The notes: generated by a model not told the origin, from the sequence alone. Shown: positions 6,219 through 13,719, numbered from the stretch's first letter. The stretch is DNA of 14,797 bases from Clostridiaceae bacterium (GCA_904501675.1 CAJGCL010000046.1:1-14797), one strand, 5' to 3'. Made by a program: numbers and translations.

Positions 6219-7493
6219 ATGGAAATTCCAAAGATACTCTTAGAAAAAGCAGATGAAATAACCGCAAAGTTAGAGGAAAAATATCCTCAGTTTGCGCCAT
6301 TTTTTAAAGGTTGCTTTTTAAATACAATTGAAACTACAGTTACAAAGCTTGATGATGGTGGCTACTTTGTTATAACAGGCGACATTCCTGCAATGTGGCT
6401 CAGAGATAGTGCCTCTCAGCTTACTCACTACATACGTTTTGCTAACGAAGATGAAGATTTAAAGACGATAATCCGTAGTGTTATTGAAAGACACGCGCAG
6501 TTTGTTTGCCTTGACCCATATTCAAATGCTTTTAATGCAGTTGCAAAAAGCTGTTGGTCAAAAGACCAGACTAATTTTTACCATGAATTAATATGGGAGA
6601 GGAAATATGAGGTTGACTCCCTTTGTGCATCTATTTTCCTTGCTCATCAATATTATGCACAAACTCTTGATGAATCTATTTTTACAGAAAACTTCTATGA
6701 AATGATAAGAAATATTGTAGAGGTTTTCAAAAATGAACAGAATCATCAGCAGAAATCAGAATACTTTTTCCACCGTCCGGATGCCCCTGCAACCGATACC
6801 TTGCCTTGCGAGGGTAAGGGTAATCCTGTGGCTTATACCGGTATGACATGGTCAGGCTTCCGCCCTTCTGACGACAGATGCCTTTATAACTACCTTATTC
6901 CTTCAAATATGATGGCGGTTTGTGCCCTTAAAAAAGCGGCAGAACTTATAAATGTTGGGTACGAGGATACAAAGCTTGAAAGTGAATGCCGTTCACTTGC
7001 TTTTGATATTGATGAAGGTATAAAAGCCCATGGCGTACATGAACATCAGAAATTTGGCAAAATTTATGCCTATGAGGTAGACGGACTTGGTAATATGCTC
7101 TTTATGGATGACGCTAATTCACCAAGCCTTATGGCTGCTCCATATATTGGCTATTGTGATAAGAATGACGAGATTTACAAAAACACAAGAGCATTTATTC
7201 TTTCTAACGAAAACCCTTGGTATTTTGAGGGGGATGTGGCTAAAGGCGTAGGTAGTCCTCATACAGGGTATGATAAAATATGGCATATTGCTCTTGCAAT
7301 GCAGGCGCTTACAAGTGATAATGTTGAAGAAATTAATTCCTGTCTTGATATGATTGTGAATTCTCATGCCGGTACATATCTGATGCATGAATCTTTCAAT
7401 AAAGACGATGCAGAGGACTTTACAAGACCGTGGTTTGCTTGGGCAAATAGCCTTTTCGCAGAGCTTCTTATAAGGCTTACAGAAGAAAAATAA
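6219..7493 (+). CDS. GH125 exo-alpha-1,6-mannosidase
   Basis: This 424-residue protein has the features of glycoside hydrolase family 125 (former DUF1237), which removes terminal alpha-1,6-linked mannose from alpha-mannosides and N-glycan cores by an inverting mechanism. Its length and motifs match the family: ITGDIPAMWLRDSASQ (about 52-67), YHELIWERKYEVDSL (121-135), TGMTWSGFRPSDD (207-219) and HESFNKDD (from 390). By comparison with the characterised clostridial enzyme, the acid is D218 or D219 and the base is E391. There is no signal peptide, so it acts in the cytoplasm on imported mannosides. GGGAG lies about 7 bases before the ATG. It has its own promoter and terminator, and no transporter genes are adjacent. 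Confidence 0.92.
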   Translation: MEIPKILLEKADEITAKLEEKYPQFAPFFKGCFLNTIETTVTKLDDGGYFVITGDIPAMWLRDSASQLTHYIRFANEDEDLKTIIRSVIERHAQFVCLDPYSNAFNAVAKSCWSKDQTNFYHELIWERKYEVDSLCASIFLAHQYYAQTLDESIFTENFYEMIRNIVEVFKNEQNHQQKSEYFFHRPDAPATDTLPCEGKGNPVAYTGMTWSGFRPSDDRCLYNYLIPSNMMAVCALKKAAELINVGYEDTKLESECRSLAFDIDEGIKAHGVHEHQKFGKIYAYEVDGLGNMLFMDDANSPSLMAAPYIGYCDKNDEIYKNTRAFILSNENPWYFEGDVAKGVGSPHTGYDKIWHIALAMQALTSDNVEEINSCLDMIVNSHAGTYLMHESFNKDDAEDFTRPWFAWANSLFAELLIRLTEEK

Positions 7494-7498
7494 AAACA

Positions 7499-7542
7499 AG
7501 CAGTAGTAACATTTTTCAAAGATGTTGCTGCTGCTTTTTTTT
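7499..7542. terminator. Terminator shared by GH125 and the spoVAD unit
   Basis: A 14-bp stem (7499-7512 with 7522-7535, three G-U pairs on the + strand) is followed by eight T residues. On the minus strand the same hairpin precedes a T-rich tract (TGTTTTTATTTTT), so it can also end the convergent spoVAD transcript. Confidence 0.85.
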
Positions 7543-7548
7543 ATTCAC

Positions 7549-7698
7549 TTATTCATTATCATCCGTAAAAGTCTGTATAGCTTTAAGAACTGTGTATCCA
7601 ACAAGAAATACAGTCAAAGCAGTTTTTATTGAAGATACTCTTATATATGTTTTGGCAACGTTTGATAAATTGTTTAAAACCTTTGATCCTTGTTCCAT
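7549..7698 (-). CDS. Small 49-residue protein downstream of spoVAD
   Basis: No family is recognised. The ORF begins MEQGSKVLNNLSN and ends FTDDNE. A single hydrophobic stretch (residues 27-41, ALTVFLVGYTVLKAI) could be one short membrane-spanning helix, preceded by a basic segment. Its ATG at 7698 comes 9 bases after the spoVAD stop, with GAGG overlapping that junction 5 bases from the ATG, so the two are probably translated from one mRNA. It is followed directly by the terminator at 7499-7542. In many Firmicutes spoVAD is followed by spoVAE, a larger membrane protein that this is not. A small spore or forespore membrane protein is a guess from context only. Confidence 0.65.
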   Translation of the reverse strand: MEQGSKVLNNLSNVAKTYIRVSSIKTALTVFLVGYTVLKAIQTFTDDNE

Positions 7699-7707
7699 AA
7701 AAACCTC

Positions 7708-8724
7708 TCATTCATTTGTAATTAACACTGCGTGAGCTATGCCGGGAATAGATTCCTTCTGTAAAGATGATGTAGGGGAAAGCAAAGCTCCTGTTCCTAC
7801 GAAAAGCACCTTTTTAAGTTCGCCAAGCTTTATTTTATCTAAAATATATGAGCAAAGCACTGATGCGCTACAACCGCAACCCGAACCACCTGAATGAACG
7901 TCTTGCTTTTCAAGGTCATAAATCATTGTTCCGCAATCCTTGTGAACAGGTGATATATCCAGTCCGTATTCGGCCTTTAATAGTTTGATAAGAAGTTCAC
8001 TACCAGTTGAACCTAAATCTCCTGTGAGAATCATATCAAAATCTGATGGAATAGAGTGAGTATCTCTGAGGAAATGACCTATTGTGAGCGATGCAGCAGG
8101 TGCCATTGCAGCCCCCATATTGTTAGTATCGCTAATTTCTAAATCTCTTATTGTACCGAAAATAACTTTTTCAATATGTGGTGTGTTCTTGCAACTTTCG
8201 GATACTACGGCGGCACCTGCGCCTGTTACAGTCCATTGAGCAGCAGGGGAGCGTTGCCCACCATATTCAAGGGGCATTCTGTATTGTCTCTCGGCAGAGC
8301 AGAAGTGTGAAGATGTAGCGGCAACAACATTTTTTACAGCTCCAGAATCCACGAGAGTTGCTGATAATGCAAGGGAAAGTGCCATTGTAGAACAGGCGCC
8401 GTAAAGCCCAGCAAAATTCAGTTTTAAATCTCTCATACCAAAAGATGAACCGATACATTGGTTCAGTAAATCACCTGCAAAGCATAAATTCACATCGTTT
8501 TTGCTGATTTTCGCTTTCTTTATTGCAGTCTGTATTGCAACCTTTTGAAGATGGGTTTCGGCTTTTTCAAATGATTTTTCTCCGCAAAATTCATCTACGT
8601 ATATTTTATCAAACCAATTGGCAAGAGGTCCTTCGCCTTCTTTTTTTCCAACGGCAACACCGTAACCGATTATTGATGGCTTGGATTGCAAATTTATGGT
8701 ATTTTTTCCTATTCTTTCGGCCAT
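7708..8724 (-). CDS. spoVAD: Stage V sporulation protein AD
   Basis: This 338-residue thiolase-fold protein is recognised by CAGDLLNQCIGSSF (81-94), GLYGACSTMA (with C111 at the thiolase nucleophile position), SSHFCSAERQYRMPLEYGGQRSPAAQWTVTGAGA (138-171, described by position) and the C-terminal GTGALLSPTSS. SpoVAD binds dipicolinic acid and works with other SpoVA proteins in its uptake into the developing spore and its release at germination. The start is the ATG at 8724, with AAGAAGG 6 bases upstream. The expected partners SpoVAC and SpoVAE are not adjacent. Instead a 49-residue ORF follows after 9 bases. It diverges from the nuclease pair. The gene identifies the host as a spore former or a descendant of one. 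Confidence 0.95.
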   Translation of the reverse strand: MAERIGKNTINLQSKPSIIGYGVAVGKKEGEGPLANWFDKIYVDEFCGEKSFEKAETHLQKVAIQTAIKKAKISKNDVNLCFAGDLLNQCIGSSFGMRDLKLNFAGLYGACSTMALSLALSATLVDSGAVKNVVAATSSHFCSAERQYRMPLEYGGQRSPAAQWTVTGAGAAVVSESCKNTPHIEKVIFGTIRDLEISDTNNMGAAMAPAASLTIGHFLRDTHSIPSDFDMILTGDLGSTGSELLIKLLKAEYGLDISPVHKDCGTMIYDLEKQDVHSGGSGCGCSASVLCSYILDKIKLGELKKVLFVGTGALLSPTSSLQKESIPGIAHAVLITNE

Positions 8725-8776
8725 AATTAACCTTCTTTTTATTGTTTGAGAATATTGTTTGCAAGAGGAAAAATTT

Positions 8777-8805
8777 TATTCATGTACAATCTGCTAAAAC
8801 TATTC
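8777..8805 (-). promoter_or_regulatory. Candidate forespore (sigma-G-like) promoter of spoVAD
   Basis: On the minus strand GAATA (8805-8801) fits the sigma-G -35 pattern GHATR. Sixteen bases on, CATGAATA (8784-8777) approximates the -10 CATnnTA with one extra base. The match is imperfect and rests mainly on the sporulation context. Confidence 0.3.
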
Positions 8806-8831
8806 AAAAAATAAAAAGCATATGTTATAAT
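8803..8831 (+). promoter_or_regulatory. Probable promoter of the nuclease pair
   Basis: A perfect -10 TATAAT (8826-8831) lies 17 bases after a weak -35, TTCAAA (8803-8808). The start of transcription would be about ten bases before the ATG at 8848. It overlaps the candidate spoVAD promoter on the other strand. Confidence 0.45.
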
Positions 8832-8847
8832 TAAAAAGGTGATAAAA

Positions 8848-9240
8848 ATGAAAATAATACTTTGCCTTGATGATAACAACGGTATGCTTTTTAATAATCG
8901 TCGTCAGAGTCGCGATAGCGTAGTTGTTGAGGATATTTTAAATAGTATTAATGGAGAAAAACTTAATATTTTTTCATTTTCTTCTGCCTTGTTTTCATCG
9001 TTTCGAGATAAGATAAACGAAATTGAAACTGTAGATAGAATAGGGACTTATTTTATTGAAAACGTTGATGTTACGCCATTTATCGGTGATATAGAAGAAC
9101 TTATTGTTTATCGTTGGAACAGAGTTTATCCTGCGGATTTTGTTTGCGGGATTGATTTTTCATCCTTTACCATAAAAAGTCAAGTTGAGCTTGTGGGAAA
9201 TTCTCACGATAAAATAACAAAAGTAGTTTATGGCAGGTGA
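8848..9240 (+). CDS. Uncharacterised 130-residue protein upstream of the nuclease
   Basis: I recognise no functional domain. The protein begins MKIILCLDDNNGMLFNNRRQSRD and ends with VGNSHDKITKVVYGR. It is soluble, with no signal peptide or membrane helix, and reads as a mixed alpha/beta fold. Similar N-termini occur in clostridial hypothetical proteins, some annotated as ribonuclease Z without the metal-binding HxHxDH motif, which is also absent here. The ATG at 8848 is chosen because AAAGG lies 8 bases upstream; a GTG at 8839 has no site. Its stop overlaps the GTG of the secreted nuclease gene (GTGA), so the two are co-transcribed and probably translationally coupled. A role as intracellular partner, regulator or inhibitor of that nuclease is speculation. 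Confidence 0.75.
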   Translation: MKIILCLDDNNGMLFNNRRQSRDSVVVEDILNSINGEKLNIFSFSSALFSSFRDKINEIETVDRIGTYFIENVDVTPFIGDIEELIVYRWNRVYPADFVCGIDFSSFTIKSQVELVGNSHDKITKVVYGR

Positions 9241-10367
9241 ATGACGTGAAGAAACTGAATAAAAAGTCAATCGGCATAATTATCGCCGTTGTTTTTGTAC
9301 TTCTTATCGGATTTATTGGTGATACTGATAATAATGGTTCAACGCTTAATACTACGCAAAATAATGCAGTCACATCTTCAAATTTATTTACAGAAAATGA
9401 TATATCTGACGGTTTTGATGTGCCTTCTAATGGTTCTTCCGCAACCACAAAAAACGATAAAACAGCAGAGAATGAAAAACCTGAACCATCATCAGCAAAG
9501 AACACAAACGCTGCTCAAGATAAAGGTAATTATAAAGTAAAACTAAGTAGTATACCTGAGTTTTCAGGTAAGCCATATGTTGTAATAAACAACAATATAC
9601 CAGGTCTTTCGCTTTCTGACAGAACGGCAGCTTACTTTGAAAAGTACACAGCTCTTGACTACCTTGAAAGGTGCGGAGTTGCTTTCGCATGTCTGGGAAA
9701 GGAAACTATGCCAACAGAGGACAGAGGTGCTATAGGCTCTGTTAAGCCAAGCGGCTGGTATACAGTAAAGTATGATTTTGTTGATGGTAAGTATCTATAC
9801 AACCGATGCCATCTTATAGGCTTTCAGCTTTCAGGTGAAAACGCTAATATCCGTAATTTAATAACAGGTACACGCTATATGAACGTTGATGGTATGTTGC
9901 CTTTTGAAAATATGGTAGCAGACTATATAAAAGAAACAGGTAATCATGTTTTATATAGAGTAACTCCGATTTTTAAGGGTAGTGAGCTTGTTTGCCGTGG
10001 TGTGCAGATAGAAGCTTTTTCAGTTGAGGATAATGGCGACGGCATATGCTTTAACGTTTTTTGCTATAACAATCAACCCGGTGTTGAAATAGATTATGCT
10101 ACCGGTGAAAGCAGATTGAGCAAAAAAAATGAAACTACTACGCAAAAAAAAGAACCAACAACCGCAAAGGTTGAAAAGACAACACAAAATCCAACAACCC
10201 AACCTCAGACAGAATCTTCTGTTTCTGACAATGAAGCTGTTTATCTTCCTAAATCAGGCAAGCGTTACCATTCAGACCCTACTTGTAGCGGAATGAAAGA
10301 ACCTCGCAAGGTAAGTATTAAGGAGGCGCAAGATTTAGGCTACACTGCTTGCGGTCGCTGTTATTAA
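9237..10367 (+). CDS. Membrane-anchored DNA/RNA non-specific endonuclease with Cys/His tail
   Basis: This 376-residue exported protein has four parts. Residues 11-27 form one hydrophobic helix after KK residues (signal anchor). Residues 30-95 are a low-complexity Asn/Ser/Thr-rich linker. About 98-290 form an endonuclease NS_2 (beta-beta-alpha-metal) domain with YNRCHLIGFQLSG (catalytic H192) and NLITGTRYMN (metal-site N207). Residues 296-330 are a Thr/Gln/Lys-rich linker. Residues 336-376 form a compact YHSDPTCSGM...ACGRC module (H345, C350, C372, C375), possibly a zinc site. It would cut extracellular or incoming nucleic acid at the cell surface. GTG 9237 overlaps the upstream stop; GTG 9246 (MKKLNKK), with AGGTGA before it, is an equally good start. 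It ends at the terminator at 10389-10423. Confidence 0.87.
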   Translation: MNDVKKLNKKSIGIIIAVVFVLLIGFIGDTDNNGSTLNTTQNNAVTSSNLFTENDISDGFDVPSNGSSATTKNDKTAENEKPEPSSAKNTNAAQDKGNYKVKLSSIPEFSGKPYVVINNNIPGLSLSDRTAAYFEKYTALDYLERCGVAFACLGKETMPTEDRGAIGSVKPSGWYTVKYDFVDGKYLYNRCHLIGFQLSGENANIRNLITGTRYMNVDGMLPFENMVADYIKETGNHVLYRVTPIFKGSELVCRGVQIEAFSVEDNGDGICFNVFCYNNQPGVEIDYATGESRLSKKNETTTQKKEPTTAKVEKTTQNPTTQPQTESSVSDNEAVYLPKSGKRYHSDPTCSGMKEPRKVSIKEAQDLGYTACGRCY

Positions 10368-10388
10368 GTCCAAATATTCAAAAATGAA

Positions 10389-10430
10389 TGGTCTGCTAAA
10401 TTGATTTTCAATTTAGCAGACCATATTTGT
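10389..10430. terminator. Strong hairpin terminator, bidirectional
   Basis: A perfect 16-bp stem (10389-10404 with 10408-10423) has a 3-base loop followed by TATTTGTTTT. On the minus strand the tail is TTCATTTTTG. It lies between the convergent nuclease (+) and HAD phosphatase (-) genes and probably served both before the MITE-like element separated it from the latter. Confidence 0.88.
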
Positions 10431-10432
10431 TT

Positions 10433-10710
10433 TAGAGTGGGTAAAGCGTATCCGAACCAGATTTCGGGATAGTCTTTTCCACTCATATATCGTTAAAATA
10501 CTCGTAAATCCGTCAGGATTTACTGCGTTTTTGCCTCATCTGAGCGAAAAATACTTAATCACAAAATTCTTCGACCTTAAATGAACGAGGTTTCGAGGAG
10601 TTTTGGTCGTATTTGACTGCAGACAGGCTATCGCCTTTCAAAGGCAAATCGGGCAAAAGTACCGAAACATCGCCGTTTAAGGCTGGTTCGGATACACTTT
10701 ACCTACTCTA
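10433..10710. mobile_element. MITE-like element, 274 bp, with TA target duplication
   Basis: The ends are 26-base terminal inverted repeats (10435-10460 and 10683-10708) differing at two positions. Each runs GAGTRGGTAAAGYGTATCCG and then AACCAG. TA flanks both ends (10433-10434 and 10709-10710), as for Tc1/mariner or IS630-type insertions. The interior has no ORF but holds short palindromes: GTAAATCC/GGATTTAC around 10505-10524, GCCTTTCAAAGGC around 10632-10644 and TATCCGAA/TTCGGGATA near the left end. No transposase is encoded, so any movement would need one supplied in trans. The right end falls inside the HAD gene stop codon. Confidence 0.85.
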
Positions 10711-11346
10711 TAATAAATCATTAGGCGAGTGGAGTATATATGTTGCGCCTGCATTTCTTAGCTCTTCCTCTGTGCCAAAGCCGTAAACAGCACCTGCGCT
10801 ATCTACTCCCGAAGCCTTTGCTCCGTCAATATCATAGAAACGGTCTCCAACCATTATAACCTTTGATTTATCAGGATTTCCAAAGTATTCAAGGCAAGCA
10901 TTTATAAGCTCCTTCTTGCTTGAATGGTTGTTTTTAAAGGTTTCTGCAGATACGAAATCGTAGTACTTATATATATCGTGATACTGGGAAATTTCGTCAA
11001 CAAAAAGCTTGGGCTTGGATGATGCAACTGCAATTTTTTTGCCTCTTGCTTTAAGGGCTTCCAGCATATTCTTTATATCATCATAAATACGAGATTCTTC
11101 AGCTGCTTTTGTTTTGTATCTTTCTCTGTATTTTTCAATTAGATATTTTGCGTCTTCGTCGCTTACCCCATAAACTGTTTTATATGATTCAAAAAGGGGA
11201 GGACCAACAAAAAATTCAAGCTTTTTCAAATCCGTTTCCTTTATTCCGTAGCAATCAAGGGAGTAAATAATAGAATTAAAAATTCCTTCTGTTGTGTCGC
11301 AGAGAGTGCCATCAAAATCAAACAAATAAAAATCATAATCCTTCAT
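10708..11346 (-). CDS. HAD-superfamily phosphatase, phosphoglycolate phosphatase-like
   Basis: This 212-residue cytoplasmic hydrolase has the full set of HAD motifs. DFDGT (10-14) has nucleophile D10 and acid D12. Motif II is AVASSK (S109). A Lys at 144/145 (HSSKK) precedes motif III, and GDRFYDIDGAK (167-177) contains D168 and D172. The alpha-helical cap between residues 16 and 85 is that of the Gph/PpaX subfamily. The substrate, a small phosphorylated metabolite such as phosphoglycolate or a pyrophosphate, cannot be read from the sequence. GGTGA lies just before the ATG. The stop is TAG, of which the G comes from the inserted MITE. Restoring the site without the insert gives TAA at the same codon, so the protein is full length. 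Confidence 0.9.
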   Translation of the reverse strand: MKDYDFYLFDFDGTLCDTTEGIFNSIIYSLDCYGIKETDLKKLEFFVGPPLFESYKTVYGVSDEDAKYLIEKYRERYKTKAAEESRIYDDIKNMLEALKARGKKIAVASSKPKLFVDEISQYHDIYKYYDFVSAETFKNNHSSKKELINACLEYFGNPDKSKVIMVGDRFYDIDGAKASGVDSAGAVYGFGTEEELRNAGATYILHSPNDLL

Positions 11347-11423
11347 ATAATCACCGGATATATTTTATAACTAAATGTATAAAAAGTAAATAGAAATATA
11401 CCTATATTTAACTTATTTTACTA

Positions 11424-11452
11424 TTGAAACTCCTGGCGTGTTGCAGTAAAAT
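11424..11452 (+). promoter_or_regulatory. Sigma-A promoter of the NuoEF-like operon
   Basis: The -35 is TTGAAA (11424-11429), the spacer is 17 bases and the -10 is TAAAAT (11447-11452). Transcription would begin near 11459, about 30 bases before the chosen GTG start. Divergent from the HAD phosphatase. Confidence 0.6.
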
Positions 11453-11488
11453 ATATAATTGGAAAGTTATTTGAAAGAAGGCGTCTGC

Positions 11489-11965
11489 GTGGCAGATTTA
11501 TTGAAAAAAGAGATTGATTCAATATTAAAAAAATACGAAAATCCTGAAGAAAGTCTTATAGGTGTTTTACAGGATGTTCAGACTTTAGATGGCTATATTT
11601 CAAGGAATTCGGTTGAGTACATAACTGAGAAAACAGGTATACCTTCAAGCAGAATAATGGGCGTTGCCTCATTTTATGCAGGCTTCAGGCTTAAACCTGT
11701 AGGTAAATACAGAATTATGGTTTGTATGGGTACAGCTTGCCATGTAAATGGTGCAGAGCGCATAGGTGATACGGTAAAAAGAATTTTGAACATTGAAGAA
11801 GGTGATGTAACCTCCGATGGTCTTTTCTCGTGGGAAGAGGTTGCCTGCCTTGGTTGCTGTAGTATCGCCCCTGCTATGATGATAAATGACACTGCATACG
11901 GTACTCTCACTCCTGATAAAGTTCAGAAAATAATTGATTCAATCCGAGAGGAGGAGTCAAAATGA
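11489..11965 (+). CDS. NuoE-like [2Fe-2S] subunit of an NAD-linked oxidoreductase
   Basis: This 158-residue thioredoxin-like ferredoxin subunit is of the NuoE/HydC/HndA family, the usual length for the family. An N-terminal helical region (about 1-70, with GVASFYAGF) precedes the cluster domain. The four cluster cysteines C79, C84, C120 and C124 follow the family pattern Cx4C...Cx3C (CMGTAC; CLGCC). It relays electrons within a cytoplasmic NADH-dependent complex, beside NuoF. The GTG at 11489 is preferred because AAGAAGG lies 7 bases upstream. The TTG at 11459 is at the predicted transcription start and so unlikely. Its stop overlaps the next ATG (ATGA), so it is translationally coupled to the NuoF-like gene. 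The complex could be a bifurcating hydrogenase or a formate dehydrogenase module. Confidence 0.92.
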   Translation: MADLLKKEIDSILKKYENPEESLIGVLQDVQTLDGYISRNSVEYITEKTGIPSSRIMGVASFYAGFRLKPVGKYRIMVCMGTACHVNGAERIGDTVKRILNIEEGDVTSDGLFSWEEVACLGCCSIAPAMMINDTAYGTLTPDKVQKIIDSIREEESK

Positions 11966-13719
11966 GATTTCTCTTAGGTTACGGCTCCTGTGGTATTGCA
12001 TCAGGCGCAAAGGATGCTCTTGAAGGATTGGAAACAGCATTGAAGGACTCTGCTTTTTCTGTGGAAAAGGTAGGGTGTAATGGTCTTTGCTTTGCAGAGC
12101 CTATTGTTGAAATTATTACTGATAATGGTGAAAGCGTGCTCTATGGCAGACTTAATAAAGAAAGTGCGTACGCTCTCGCTGAATCAGTGCTTTCAGGCGT
12201 GTTGCCTGAGGAAAATAAGCTTTCAGATGATGAACTTAGATTTCTTGAAGGGCAAAAGAGAATTGTACTTTCGGGCTGTGGCAAGGTTAATCCTGAAAGT
12301 ATAGAATCATACATAGAAAACGGTGGTTACCGTTCTCTGAAAAAAGCTTTGGAAATAGGCGCAGATGCAGTTATTGAGGAAGTGAAAAAATCAGGCCTCA
12401 GAGGCAGAGGTGGCGCAGGCTTCCCGACATATATCAAGTGGCAATCCGCCCGCAACTCTCAGGGAGATGAAAAATATATTGTCTGCAATGCAGATGAAGG
12501 CGATCCTGGTGCATTTATGGATAGAGCCGTGCTTGAAGGGGACCCTCACAGAGTGCTTGAAGGTATGATGATTTCAGGTGTTGCTGTTGGCGCCCAAATG
12601 GGTCTTATATACGTACGTGCAGAATATCCTCTTGCAGTTAAACGTCTTAATTTAGCAATTGATGAGATGCGCCGAGAGGGCATTTTGGGTGATAACATAT
12701 TTGGTAGTGGATTTTCCTTCGATTTCCGTATAATGATGGGTGCAGGCGCTTTTGTTTGTGGTGAGGAAACTGCTCTTCTTGCTTCTTTGGGTGGTAATCG
12801 CGGTATGCCTGTAACGAAACCGCCATTCCCTGCGCAGAAAGGCTTCAGAGGTAAACCAACCAATATAAATAACGTTGAAACCTTCGCAAATATTTCGTGG
12901 ATTATCGAGCATGGTGGCGAGGAATTTGCAAAAATGGGTACTGAAGGTAGCAAGGGCACTAAGGTTTTTGCACTTGCAGGTAAAGTAAAACGTGGCGGCC
13001 TTGTAGAGGTACCTATGGGGCTCACTATAAACGACATCGTTTTCGGTATATGCGGTGGCATAAAAAATGATAAAGAGGTAAAGGCTGTCCAGATGGGCGG
13101 TCCGTCCGGTGGTTGTATCCCTAAGGATATGTTGAATACTCAGATAGATTACGAAAATATTGCTAAAACAGGGGCTATTATGGGCTCCGGCGGTATGATT
13201 GTAATGGATGAAGATACATGTATGGTGGATATGGCTAAATTCTTTATGGATTTTACAAGTAAAGAAAGCTGCGGTAAATGTGTGCCTTGCAGAATAGGTA
13301 CAACACGTATGCTTGAAATTCTTAAAAGAATATGCAACGGTGAGGGCGAAGAAAGCGATATAACTACTCTCACAGAACTTGGCGAAAGCATCAAAACAGG
13401 TGCTTTGTGTGGCCTTGGTAACTCTGCTCCAAACCCTGTGCTTACAACCATAAAATACTTTAGAAATGAATATGAAGCGCATATAAATGAAAAGCGTTGT
13501 CCTGCAAAAAAATGCACGGCGCTTATTCAATTCAAAATTGATAAAATCAAGTGTAAGGGCTGTTCTCTTTGTAGCAAAAAATGTCCTGTTGATGCAATCA
13601 ATGGCGAAATCAAAAAGCCATATGTTATAGATAGTGCAAAGTGTATACGTTGTTCACAATGTATCGATAACTGTAAATTTGGTGCAATAGAAAAAATAAG
13701 CGGGGAGGGTGTTAAATGA
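11962..13719 (+). CDS. NuoF-like NADH/FMN/Fe-S subunit (HydB/HndC type)
   Basis: This 585-residue diaphorase subunit oxidises or reduces NAD(P)H with FMN. Residues 1-80 are a thioredoxin-like [2Fe-2S]-type domain with C10, C39 and C43, but the first cysteine position of the usual CxGxxC is Leu5. Next is the NuoF core, with GLRGRGGAGFP (145-155), ADEGDPGAF (177-185) and GAGAFVCGEETALL (260-273). An SLBB domain is followed by the [4Fe-4S] motif ESCGKCVPC (435-443) with C483. The C-terminal ferredoxin has two Cx2Cx2Cx3C sets (C531-C541 and C561-C571). This order is typical of HydB/HndC. AGGAGG precedes the ATG, which overlaps the NuoE-like stop; its own stop overlaps the following gene. NADH is the likely nucleotide. 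Confidence 0.94.
   Translation: MRFLLGYGSCGIASGAKDALEGLETALKDSAFSVEKVGCNGLCFAEPIVEIITDNGESVLYGRLNKESAYALAESVLSGVLPEENKLSDDELRFLEGQKRIVLSGCGKVNPESIESYIENGGYRSLKKALEIGADAVIEEVKKSGLRGRGGAGFPTYIKWQSARNSQGDEKYIVCNADEGDPGAFMDRAVLEGDPHRVLEGMMISGVAVGAQMGLIYVRAEYPLAVKRLNLAIDEMRREGILGDNIFGSGFSFDFRIMMGAGAFVCGEETALLASLGGNRGMPVTKPPFPAQKGFRGKPTNINNVETFANISWIIEHGGEEFAKMGTEGSKGTKVFALAGKVKRGGLVEVPMGLTINDIVFGICGGIKNDKEVKAVQMGGPSGGCIPKDMLNTQIDYENIAKTGAIMGSGGMIVMDEDTCMVDMAKFFMDFTSKESCGKCVPCRIGTTRMLEILKRICNGEGEESDITTLTELGESIKTGALCGLGNSAPNPVLTTIKYFRNEYEAHINEKRCPAKKCTALIQFKIDKIKCKGCSLCSKKCPVDAINGEIKKPYVIDSAKCIRCSQCIDNCKFGAIEKISGEGVK

Noticed and set aside
10435..10708. Possible structured non-coding RNA or riboswitch instead of a mobile element
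   Set aside because: The region does have internal hairpins, but the 26-base inverted ends, the flanking TA duplication and the clean empty-site reconstruction fit a MITE better. It also lies downstream of both neighbouring genes, where a riboswitch would have nothing to control.
12652..13530. A 292-residue antisense ORF inside the NuoF-like gene
   Set aside because: It lies wholly within a gene with complete cofactor motifs on the other strand, and its composition (Phe/Tyr/His/Thr-rich) is typical of antisense frames.
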